Virus record (IMG/VR): IMGVR_UViG_3300043772_000322
Span: 1-36,447 of that record
Length of the DNA: 36,447 nucleotides
Source of the DNA: a virus
Strand: one strand, 5' to 3'
The position numbers and the translations under genes were made by a program. Shown in pieces: positions 1 through 6,463 of this stretch. The notes below the pieces were generated by a model. It was given only the letters and a program-made list of their open reading frames with translations, ran no database searches and was not told the DNA's origin. Each line of letters begins with the position of its first letter. The stretch's first letter is position 1.

Positions 1-269
1 GACGCTGCTGGATCAGTTCCACGGCCTTGCCGCTGATGTTGGAGACGACCTCCTCGGCAGCATCGGGCTTGCCCAGCAGATCGCTCATGTCCTGCTCGGT
101 GATCTGCAACAGGCCAGCCAGCGCAGGGGGGATCTGTGGCGGCTTGGTGTAGCCGACCGGGCCGGCAAGCGTCTCACCGCCGTTGGCGTCGGTCACGGTA
201 TTCAGGAGCAGGTAGGGATAGTTTCTGAGGTTGTCCTCGGACCACATCATTTCGTGGCCGGCGACCTGC
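1..269. repeat. Terminal direct repeat, left copy
   Basis: This segment matches 36179-36447 over all 269 bases except at 128, 137, 182, 200 and 215. It lies inside the portal gene. Joining the ends gives a circle of about 36,178 bp and keeps the portal frame open. All five differences are at third codon positions (three Pro and two Asn codons). This is therefore an assembly overlap between strain variants of a circular or circularly permuted genome, rather than a functional long terminal repeat. Confidence 0.9.
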
Positions 270-1342
270 TCGGGCGTGAAGATCGGCTTCTCAACAGTCG
301 AAAGCGCGCTGATCTCGCCCAGCTTGGAAAGCTGCATGTTCTTCAGGCGCTGGGCGTCCTTGGCCAAACGCACATGGCCCATGCACCGCTCGACGTTGTC
401 CACAAACCAACGCTTGCCATAGACCGGGATGATCGGGATCTGGTCGCCGGCAATGTAGCCGCTGTCCTCCAGCACCTTGCTGCCGCTCATGATGTACTTG
501 CGCACCTTGCGGCGCTTCACGCGGCGCTGGCGGACCTCTTTGGTGCCGACAGCCTCAAGCATCGTTTCCAGTTCAGGATCTTGCTCGAAGTCGCGCTCAA
601 AATACTTTTCTTCCTGCCCGTCGAGGGTCTGGAAAATGCGGATCAGTTCCGACGCCTCTTCGACGCGGTAGACCTCAGCAACATAAACGACATCAGGCGT
701 TGCCCAGTCAAACCCCGTTTGCTGGATGCCCTTCGGCCAGGTGGTCGGGTCATCTTCCCAGACTTCGCGGTAGGCATCGGGCGTCATCGCGGTCAGCACA
801 TAGCACATGCGCGCGTCTGACTTGTCCTGGCGCTTGGCATCCAGATCGAAGAACACGGTGGTGTCGGCGTCATAGATCGGCTCAATGCGGATGCGCTGCT
901 TTTCGTTCTCTTCGTCGTACTCGTCTTCGTATACGGCACGCAGGCGGAACGCACCGAAGCCACCGCCGACAGCCTCCTCAAAGGCGTTGTCGTACGCCTC
1001 ATTGGCGCCGCTGTCCTGCTCGTCAGAACGGAACAGGCCATCGCACACGTCGGCCATCTTGTCGTCTTCGGTGCCGTCCTTGCTCACGAAGTCAACCGTG
1101 ATGCGGTTGTTGCGGTATTCGTTGATGATCCGCATGACGGCCAGGTGGACCTTGTTCACCTCGAACTTGGGCTTGTTCAGGTATTGCTCATAGAGGTTGC
1201 CCTCCCACTGCGCGCCGGCGATGGAGTAAAAGCGGCGATCCTCCAGGCACTGCAAACGCTCATCGCGCATCACGCCTTGGATGTCATCGAACTCGGCCAA
1301 TGCTTCTGCATGGACGTTTGCAAGCCGCTGGTCTTTGGTCAT
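1..1342 (-). CDS. Portal protein, N-terminal part (P22 gp1-like), split by the window end
   Basis: The portal is the dodecameric ring at the packaging vertex; it docks the terminase and the tail. My translation begins MTKDQRLANVHAEALAEFDD, followed by LYEQYLNKPKFEVNKVHLAV and NEYRNNRITVDF, the pattern of P22-type portals. The frame runs off the window at base 1 and continues at 35460-36447. The joined gene is 2,061 nt (686 residues), close to P22 portal (about 725). The start is ATG at 1340-1342. An AAAGG lies about 15 nt upstream, so a TTG a few codons earlier is possible. It follows the large terminase gene by about 70 bp on the same strand, the usual ter-portal order. Confidence 0.9.
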   Translation of the reverse strand, partial: MTKDQRLANVHAEALAEFDDIQGVMRDERLQCLEDRRFYSIAGAQWEGNLYEQYLNKPKFEVNKVHLAVMRIINEYRNNRITVDFVSKDGTEDDKMADVCDGLFRSDEQDSGANEAYDNAFEEAVGGGFGAFRLRAVYEDEYDEENEKQRIRIEPIYDADTTVFFDLDAKRQDKSDARMCYVLTAMTPDAYREVWEDDPTTWPKGIQQTGFDWATPDVVYVAEVYRVEEASELIRIFQTLDGQEEKYFERDFEQDPELETMLEAVGTKEVRQRRVKRRKVRKYIMSGSKVLEDSGYIAGDQIPIIPVYGKRWFVDNVERCMGHVRLAKDAQRLKNMQLSKLGEISALSTVEKPIFTPEQVAGHEMMWSEDNLRNYPYLLLNTVTDANGGETLAGPVGYTKPPQIPPALAGLLQITEQDMSDLLGKPDAAEEVVSNISGKAVELIQQR

Positions 1343-1412
1343 GCGGGCCAAGGTGCGCGCCTTTCGCTGGATATTTGGGCCGCAGTATATGACAGGCCCA
1401 ACAGAATATCAA

Positions 1413-2639
1413 TCACCGTGCCATCGGCATCATCACAGGGACGAGGCGAGGCTTCGCCTTCTCCTGCTTGCCAGCCCGGCGTGCGCCCTCGCAGGCATAG
1501 CGCAGGGCGTCGATGACGTGGTTTTCCTTGTCCTCCAGCACCGGCAAGATGCTGCCCGTGTCGCGGTCGGTCTTGTAGCTGTAGAGCGTCAGTTCATCGA
1601 TGGTGTGCTTGCAGCGCGGATGCACCACGATGTCAAAAGACTTCAGCCATTCGACGCCCTCCTCGACCGACTTCGGCCCCTTGACGGCGGGCATGATCTT
1701 CGGAAAGCCGTTCTTGCGCATGTGGCTGATGGTCTCGGGCCGCGCGCTGTCGGCCACCATCGGCCAGCGCTCAGCCTCGGGGATCGTCATAAACAGCGAA
1801 GGCGTGTCGACGATCTCGCAGCCCACCTGATAGGCTTCGTGGTCAATATATAGCTTCCGTCCTATAATGTGGCAGCGAATGCCAACGGTCGGGTCAGTGG
1901 CAAAGCCCCAGTCAGCGCCGAGGCGATGGACGGCATCAGGCGGTGCCTCGAAGTCCTCAATGGTCCAGTTCTTGAACACGCGGGTTTCGCTGTTGCGGAC
2001 ATACTCGCCTTTCCAGACGTGCAGATATTTGTCTGGATCGCGCCGCTTGTCGTATTCCATCTCGTCTTTGAGAACGTCAGGGAACCACGGGTTGTCGCTG
2101 TAGTTCACTTCGACGATCACGCTGTCGGGCGGCGGCGTTGGCCCGCGCAGCAAGCCCTCGATCGGGTCTGTGTCGAAGCGTGGGTTCCAACTGAACAGAA
2201 GCTGCGAGCCGGGCTTGCGGATGGTCGGGCGCAGGAGATCCAGCGAGAACTGGCTGATTGACTGGGCCTCCTCGACCCACGCAATGTCGAACCCCTCGAG
2301 CGACTTCACGCTGTCGGCGGTGTGGTTCTGCATGCCCTGGAAGATGATGACGCCGCCGTGCGGGCATTTGATCTCGGCCTGCTGCACTTGGAATAGATGA
2401 CCGACGCCCAATTCCTCGATCTTGTTTTCGATCAGCTTCTTGACCGACTGCTTCAGCGACTTCTGCACCTCGCGCACGCAGACCACGTCGGTCTTGCGCA
2501 TCACGCAACGCTCCACGATCCATTCCGCGAAGAAGGTTGACTTGCCAGATCCGCGCCCGCCGTATGCCCCGATGTAGCGGGCGCTCTCGCGTTGCAGGAT
2601 CGGCAGCGCCCAGCGAGGCGTGTGGATGTCTAGGTTCAC
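1413..2639 (-). CDS. Terminase large subunit (packaging ATPase/nuclease)
   Basis: This is the motor that pumps DNA into the prohead and cuts concatemers. In the 408 residues, the Walker A motif GGRGSGKS is near residue 28, Walker B reads DIAWVEEA, and SWNPRFDTDP is the motif III/coupling segment. The C-terminal RNase H-like nuclease shows LGADWGFATDPT, VADSARPET and HVIDALRYA, which supply the acidic metal ligands. The start codon is GTG at 2637-2639, with AGGTGG upstream. It lies 9 bp after the 631-residue gene and before portal. It is shorter than P22 gp2 (about 499) but complete for both domains. Confidence 0.95.
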   Translation of the reverse strand: MNLDIHTPRWALPILQRESARYIGAYGGRGSGKSTFFAEWIVERCVMRKTDVVCVREVQKSLKQSVKKLIENKIEELGVGHLFQVQQAEIKCPHGGVIIFQGMQNHTADSVKSLEGFDIAWVEEAQSISQFSLDLLRPTIRKPGSQLLFSWNPRFDTDPIEGLLRGPTPPPDSVIVEVNYSDNPWFPDVLKDEMEYDKRRDPDKYLHVWKGEYVRNSETRVFKNWTIEDFEAPPDAVHRLGADWGFATDPTVGIRCHIIGRKLYIDHEAYQVGCEIVDTPSLFMTIPEAERWPMVADSARPETISHMRKNGFPKIMPAVKGPKSVEEGVEWLKSFDIVVHPRCKHTIDELTLYSYKTDRDTGSILPVLEDKENHVIDALRYACEGARRAGKQEKAKPRLVPVMMPMAR

Positions 2640-2648
2640 TTGCCCACC

Positions 2649-4544
2649 TTAAAGGCCTTCATCTTCTGGACGCGCCGACATCAACCCAGCGGACGACATC
2701 GCGGCGATCATCCACGCTGGAGCGTTTGCCTTGCGCGCAGCCTCAATCATTTCCTTTGTGACCTTCACGTCTTTCAAAGTGTCAGCGGCAAATCCTAGCG
2801 CAGAACGGCGACCGAACCTGTCCTCAAGCTCTCGGAAGGTCGAAATAAGATCGACGACAAGGGGCGTAACACGCTGCTTCGCGCGCTTAGGGCTTCCCTC
2901 AAATACTTTATAAGCCGGGCTTGTCATCTCAAGGCCGCCGCCTGTCCCTTTTGCCCGAAGTTCTGACGCCAGATCTGGGAACGCCAGCGCATACGGGATG
3001 CCGCGACCTTGGCCAGTAAGAGTTCTGGCCGCACCCACCTTATCGACGCCGGATTGGTACGTCAGGGACTGGTCTGGAGTTGTGCCAAATGCGCCACGCT
3101 TAACATCTGGAGTGAACCCCCGGTATCCTGTCGATCCCCAGTCCATGCCAATCTGGGCTTCATCCATCATTGCGGCTCGAGCATCAGCGACTTTTGGAAG
3201 GCCCATCTTTTGCAGATTTGCCTTATCCATTCCCTTCAGGAGCGCAGCACGTTGCGTGCCGGAAGGAAGTCCAGCCACATATTCGTCAAAGTATCCTGGG
3301 GTTCCAATGCTCTTAAAGTCACCGAACGGATATATTGTTTCGCTGTATTTGACTTCTTTGCCGTCAACGATCTTCTTTCTTACAACCGACATCCCGATGC
3401 CGCGAATAGCCTCATCAATTGTCGGGATGTTTTTCGTGGCAATTGGAGCGTTCCTGAGCATTTGTCCAAATATCTGTGACGTTGGAACAGCAAAGTCAGG
3501 CGATTGCTCACCCATCAACACGCTGATGTAGAACGGGTCTTCAGTTTTGCTGGCCTCGTTTAGCTTGCTAGATGTCGCAGTTTGCGCACCAGCGTAGCCC
3601 TGCCCCGGACGGTCCATATATTGGAACCCGCCCTGCGTATCGACTGGGGTCTCAAACACATCTTCGTTCACCTGCGTCACGCGCTGGCGACCAGACGTGT
3701 CGCCAACGATCCCCATCAGCGTCCGGTCTTCAAGGTCTGATATGCTTGACTGAACTGGCGCAACCAATTCCTCATCAACAAACCCACGGCTGTAACTGCC
3801 AGAAAGTGCAGTTGGCTTTTGCGACTTAACGTCGGTCAGGCCGGCGCCAGGCATTGTAGGCCCGCGCCCAGCAATTTCTGCGGCAGATGGCATCCCGCTC
3901 AAGTTCTCTGCAATATCTGAGCCGACGCGCTCATAGCTTCTCGGACGCACAACGTCTCTCATCGGAGGGCCGCCGTTGTCTCCCATGCCGCGCCCCATGT
4001 CGAAGGGCGCTCGCATCGCTCGCTCCACCTCGGCAAAGGTCAACGGAGGACGGCCTGGGATCGGGTTGCTGTAAACCGTTGGCATCTGTCCGGGCTGATT
4101 GAGGCGGTCAACAATATCGCGGCCAGCCGCACGCATAGTGTCTCCAGCAGCCTGCGTCGTGGGCGAAAACCCCAGCAGCCCCTCCATCATCGCGGTGGCA
4201 GCAGGCACACCGATGGCACGCGCTGCTGCAATAGGTGCAGCGATGCCAGCCACGCCTGACGCCATCTCGCCCAAGGCAGCGATGCGGTCCCAATAGCTTT
4301 GATCTGGTGCCATCATGCGAGATCCGGCCCGCATTGCACCACCGATGCCTTCGACCGGGTTGAACGTCTGGTTCAGGAAGGCGAGCCGCTCACCGATGCC
4401 GCCGACGTTCAGCAGGCTGGGATCTTGCGGAGGCACGCCACGGGCCTCGGTATCGGGCCGCACGCGGCGCACGGGATACAGCATGCCGTCTGCGCGCCGC
4501 TCATATAGCACGTTTCCGATTTCGCGCAGGTCTTCGATAGCCAT
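2649..4544 (-). CDS. Large protein of unknown function between the terminase genes
   Basis: The product has 631 residues and I do not assign a function. The N-terminal part (about 45-180) is rich in Ala, Gly and Met, with hydrophobic stretches such as GEMASGVAGIAAPIAAARAI. A GMGDNGGPPM linker follows. The C-terminal half (about 330-610) looks like a folded, charged domain, for example YRGFTPDVKRGAFGTTPD. The 5' third has the base composition of its neighbours, but much of the 3' half is visibly more A+T-rich, suggesting a separate origin. It starts 3 bp after the small terminase stop and ends 9 bp before the large terminase. It resembles the large 'polyvalent' proteins of some alphaproteobacterial phages; co-packaging or ejection is only a guess. 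Confidence 0.85.
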   Translation of the reverse strand: MAIEDLREIGNVLYERRADGMLYPVRRVRPDTEARGVPPQDPSLLNVGGIGERLAFLNQTFNPVEGIGGAMRAGSRMMAPDQSYWDRIAALGEMASGVAGIAAPIAAARAIGVPAATAMMEGLLGFSPTTQAAGDTMRAAGRDIVDRLNQPGQMPTVYSNPIPGRPPLTFAEVERAMRAPFDMGRGMGDNGGPPMRDVVRPRSYERVGSDIAENLSGMPSAAEIAGRGPTMPGAGLTDVKSQKPTALSGSYSRGFVDEELVAPVQSSISDLEDRTLMGIVGDTSGRQRVTQVNEDVFETPVDTQGGFQYMDRPGQGYAGAQTATSSKLNEASKTEDPFYISVLMGEQSPDFAVPTSQIFGQMLRNAPIATKNIPTIDEAIRGIGMSVVRKKIVDGKEVKYSETIYPFGDFKSIGTPGYFDEYVAGLPSGTQRAALLKGMDKANLQKMGLPKVADARAAMMDEAQIGMDWGSTGYRGFTPDVKRGAFGTTPDQSLTYQSGVDKVGAARTLTGQGRGIPYALAFPDLASELRAKGTGGGLEMTSPAYKVFEGSPKRAKQRVTPLVVDLISTFRELEDRFGRRSALGFAADTLKDVKVTKEMIEAARKANAPAWMIAAMSSAGLMSARPEDEGL

Positions 4545-4547
4545 GCC

Positions 4548-4931
4548 TTAGCCCTTCGGATCGATGATGGTTCGCTTGATTTCGACCGGGATGGCGCCGC
4601 CGTCTGGGCCGGAGTGTTCGCTCTTCAGCGTGTCGTTCCAATCGGCGCGAAATCGGTTCTTCATCTGGAAAATATAGCTTGTAGCGTTGAAGCCATCAAC
4701 GCCGCCGAAGGTGGCGATGCGGCCCTGATCTTCCCACCAGGCTTGGGATTTCCGCAAACCTTCTTTTACGGCGTCGGAAAATTCCGGGTGGATCTTCATC
4801 CACTCGTTCAGCGTTTCGCGGTTGATGTCGAGTTCGTCAGCCATGCCAACAAGTGTTTTGCCGTCACGCCCGCACTGGATCACTGTCTCGCACATGGCTG
4901 GATCGTACTTTGTCGGCCTGCCTGCTGGCAT
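4548..4931 (-). CDS. Terminase small subunit
   Basis: This is a 127-residue DNA-recognition subunit of the packaging machine. It opens MPAGRPTKYDPAMCETVIQC, followed by a helix-turn-helix (TLVGMADELDINRETLNEW) and KIHPEFSDAVKEGL, which is typical of phage small terminases. A C-terminal region (FQMKNRFRADWND) probably mediates assembly. A strong GAGGTGAG ribosome binding site precedes ATG 4929-4931, which decides the start against a much longer open frame. It is followed after 3 bp by the 631-residue gene. Confidence 0.9.
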   Translation of the reverse strand: MPAGRPTKYDPAMCETVIQCGRDGKTLVGMADELDINRETLNEWMKIHPEFSDAVKEGLRKSQAWWEDQGRIATFGGVDGFNATSYIFQMKNRFRADWNDTLKSEHSGPDGGAIPVEIKRTIIDPKG

Positions 4932-4978
4932 ATTGCTCACCTCATCTCGGGCGATGCTGCCCGGTCGCTGGGCGCATT

Positions 4979-5200
4979 CTAACGCTTCACCGCCAAATAT
5001 GCAAACTGTCCGACGCCCTCGCGCTTGCAGAACAGGAAGACCAGCTTGTCGGTCTCGGCTCTGGCAGCCGCGTGGCGATGCAGGCCGCCGCAGGTCTGGC
5101 CGACATGGTAGACGATGCGGTCGCCCTTCTGCGCCTCGGCCAGCGCGCGGTAGAAGGCGTCCTTGCTGGTGTCGCCGGTGATATAAATCGTGCTGCTCAT
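4979..5200 (-). CDS. Small conserved-looking hypothetical protein (73 aa)
   Basis: The function is unknown. The protein is compact, with a motif-like GQTCGGLHRHAAARA segment and a KLVFLFCKREGVGQFAYLAV C-terminus. The His/Cys cluster could bind metal, but there is no recognised fold. GGAGG lies 7 nt before the ATG, and the start overlaps the stop of the preceding 196-residue gene by 4 bp. It sits directly upstream of the small terminase gene, so a packaging-linked role is possible but unproven. Confidence 0.75.
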   Translation of the reverse strand: MSSTIYITGDTSKDAFYRALAEAQKGDRIVYHVGQTCGGLHRHAAARAETDKLVFLFCKREGVGQFAYLAVKR

Positions 5201-5787
5201 TCCAAGTCCTCCAAGAAATCAAAATCATCTTCCAGATCCTGCGGCGCGCGTCTGATCGCCTTCACCTCGGCGCCGGGGAACGCCAGCTTCACCGCGTTCA
5301 CCAGCCCGTTGCGGTGTTCGTGCAGGGCGACAGCCACCTCGCGCATCGTGTGGATCGCGATGCCAGGCCGCTTGGCGTAGGCGGCAGGCCATTCACGTCC
5401 ATCCTCGATGATGCCGTAGACCTGGCCCTCGTATTCGTGTTCCCAGATGTCAGGATCGGAAACGGGCCGACCGAGGCTGACGGCTTCGGCGTCCATTGCG
5501 GTCAGCCCGCGCAGACAGATCTCGACCCAGAACTTTACCTTGTCGGGATCTTGCGCATCAATGGCGCCGTTCAGGCCAGCCATCGCCTTGCCCCACTTCG
5601 CGGCGCTCTCGGTCGAGACGAGTTCGGGCAGGCGGTCCACGCCCCATCGTTTGTCCATCTCTCTGACAGCCGCGTCGAAGGGTGCCAGCGCGAGGTCCGC
5701 TTTGATCTCATTGGCCGTCGCTCCTTTGTGCAGGATGCGGTCATCTTTTTTCTGGCGTGTTGGTCTCTTGGCCATTGTTGTCGTCAT
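5197..5787 (-). CDS. Hypothetical protein upstream of the terminase genes (196 aa)
   Basis: Not recognised. The N-terminus is basic (MTTTMAKRPTRQKKDDR), the middle is helical (around VSTESAAKWGKAMAGLNGAI), and the tail is acidic (EDDFDFLEDLE). The start is taken at ATG 5785-5787, with AGGA about 8 nt upstream; ATG 5773-5775 (MAKRPT) is an alternative. It is the first gene after the GGTGAGG repeat cluster. A basic head with an acidic tail could suit a DNA- or protein-binding packaging accessory, but nothing in the sequence proves it. Confidence 0.75.
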   Translation of the reverse strand: MTTTMAKRPTRQKKDDRILHKGATANEIKADLALAPFDAAVREMDKRWGVDRLPELVSTESAAKWGKAMAGLNGAIDAQDPDKVKFWVEICLRGLTAMDAEAVSLGRPVSDPDIWEHEYEGQVYGIIEDGREWPAAYAKRPGIAIHTMREVAVALHEHRNGLVNAVKLAFPGAEVKAIRRAPQDLEDDFDFLEDLE

Positions 5788-5797
5788 CTCTGGTTTC

Positions 5798-5935
5798 CTC
5801 ACTCTCACCTCACCTCACATAACCAACACCTTCACCTCCTCACCCCTCACCCCCTTTAGGGGGTGGGGTGAGGAGGAAGGGTGTTTTACCTCACCTTTCC
5901 TCACCTTTCCTCACCTGTGAGGCTCTAGGTGAGGT
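5798..5935. repeat. CCTCACC/GGTGAGG repeat cluster with hairpin
   Basis: About 140 bp hold CCTCACC at about 5809, 5838, 5845, 5889, 5899 and 5909, and the inverse GGTGAGG at 5867 and 5928. Three copies are spaced exactly 10 bp apart (5889, 5899, 5909; unit CCTCACCTTT). Two inverted repeats lie within it. One is a near-perfect 19-21 bp stem (5835-5855 with 5858-5876) with only 2 bp between the arms. The other is an 8 bp stem (CCTCACCT 5909-5916 with AGGTGAGG 5927-5934). No coding frame was found. It lies before the packaging genes and could be a packaging-recognition (pac), replication-origin or regulatory site. Confidence 0.75.
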
Positions 5936-5945
5936 TGCATATTTA

Positions 5946-6128
5946 TCACAGTTTGTCCCATGCAGACTTGTGCTTTCCGCCCTGCCAGCCGTGGCCAGAT
6001 GACGTGTCGCTCATGCGCACGGTGGCCCAGCCATGCTCGTTCCACTCGGTCAGGCGCTCATAGGTGGCGACGCCGGGGTGACCCCAGCTATCGCGCGTTT
6101 CGGTGGTTTTGGTTTCGATGACGGTCAT
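5946..6128 (-). CDS. Small hypothetical protein (60 aa)
   Basis: Not recognised. It is a short soluble protein rich in Thr, Gly, Trp and His (RDSWGHPGVATYERLTEWNE, then SSGHGWQGGKHKSAW). AAGGAG lies 6 nt before the ATG. It is the second gene behind the promoter-like module at 6379-6448 and lies just before the repeat cluster. Confidence 0.7.
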   Translation of the reverse strand: MTVIETKTTETRDSWGHPGVATYERLTEWNEHGWATVRMSDTSSGHGWQGGKHKSAWDKL

Positions 6129-6154
6129 GGTGGTCTCCTTGTTGGTGTTCTGGG

Positions 6155-6370
6155 TTATGCGGCGCGGCGTGCTTCGATGCGTGCGTCCATTGCGAGCATG
6201 TCGCGCTTGTGGCGCATGATGCGGCGGCCCAGTTCCAATGCCTCGCAGTCAACGATGCGACCGCAGGAGCGGTATTCTACCATGTAGGTGCCGGTATAGT
6301 AGTTGCGGGTGATTGAGATCAGGTCAGTGGCGAGGAAGTCGCGGATCAGTTTTTCGAGGCCGGTGGTCAT
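6155..6370 (-). CDS. Small hypothetical protein (71 aa), first gene after the duplicated promoter
   Basis: Not recognised. The sequence is MTTGLEKLIRDFLATDLISI, a Tyr-rich TRNYYTGTYMVEYRSCGR, then a basic helical tail. ATG 6368-6370 is preferred over ATG 6377-6379. The AAGG ribosome binding site abuts the upstream ATG, but is 9 nt from the chosen one, the same geometry as the sister leader at 11477. Confidence 0.7.
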   Translation of the reverse strand: MTTGLEKLIRDFLATDLISITRNYYTGTYMVEYRSCGRIVDCEALELGRRIMRHKRDMLAMDARIEARRAA

Positions 6371-6378
6371 CTTGTTCA

Positions 6379-6448
6379 TCCTTGTTTGCTAGTTCGTAGG
6401 ACCACCATACAGCCTGCTGCGCGCGATGCAACAATAAAATTGACGCAT
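6379..6448 (-). promoter_or_regulatory. Promoter/leader module, copy B (leftward)
   Basis: Read on the minus strand, this region has ATGCGTCAA (6440-6448), a T-rich stretch, a possible -35 TTGTTG, a 17 bp spacer and the -10-like TGTATG. A 28-base leader at 6379-6406 follows, identical to 11440-11467 (+). Including the flanking AGGCTGTA, 36 of 37 bases match. The leader ends in the AAGGA ribosome binding site. Such conservation between otherwise unrelated genes implies a shared promoter or mRNA leader and shared control by the Cro-like protein. The transcription start itself is not visible. Confidence 0.55.
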
Positions 6449-6463
6449 GAGCAATTATTTTTA

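Noticed and set aside
254-820. Long + strand open frame inside the portal gene
   Set aside because: Antisense to conserved portal sequence whose minus-strand reading matches P22-type portals.
4932-5228. N-terminal extension of the small terminase frame (99 codons)
   Set aside because: It overlaps the 73-residue gene in another frame, and a strong GAGGTGAG site lies directly before the internal ATG 4929-4931.
5835-5876. Simple intrinsic terminator
   Set aside because: The stem is strong but the loop is only 2 bases and no T-run follows on either strand; it is better read as part of the repeat cluster.
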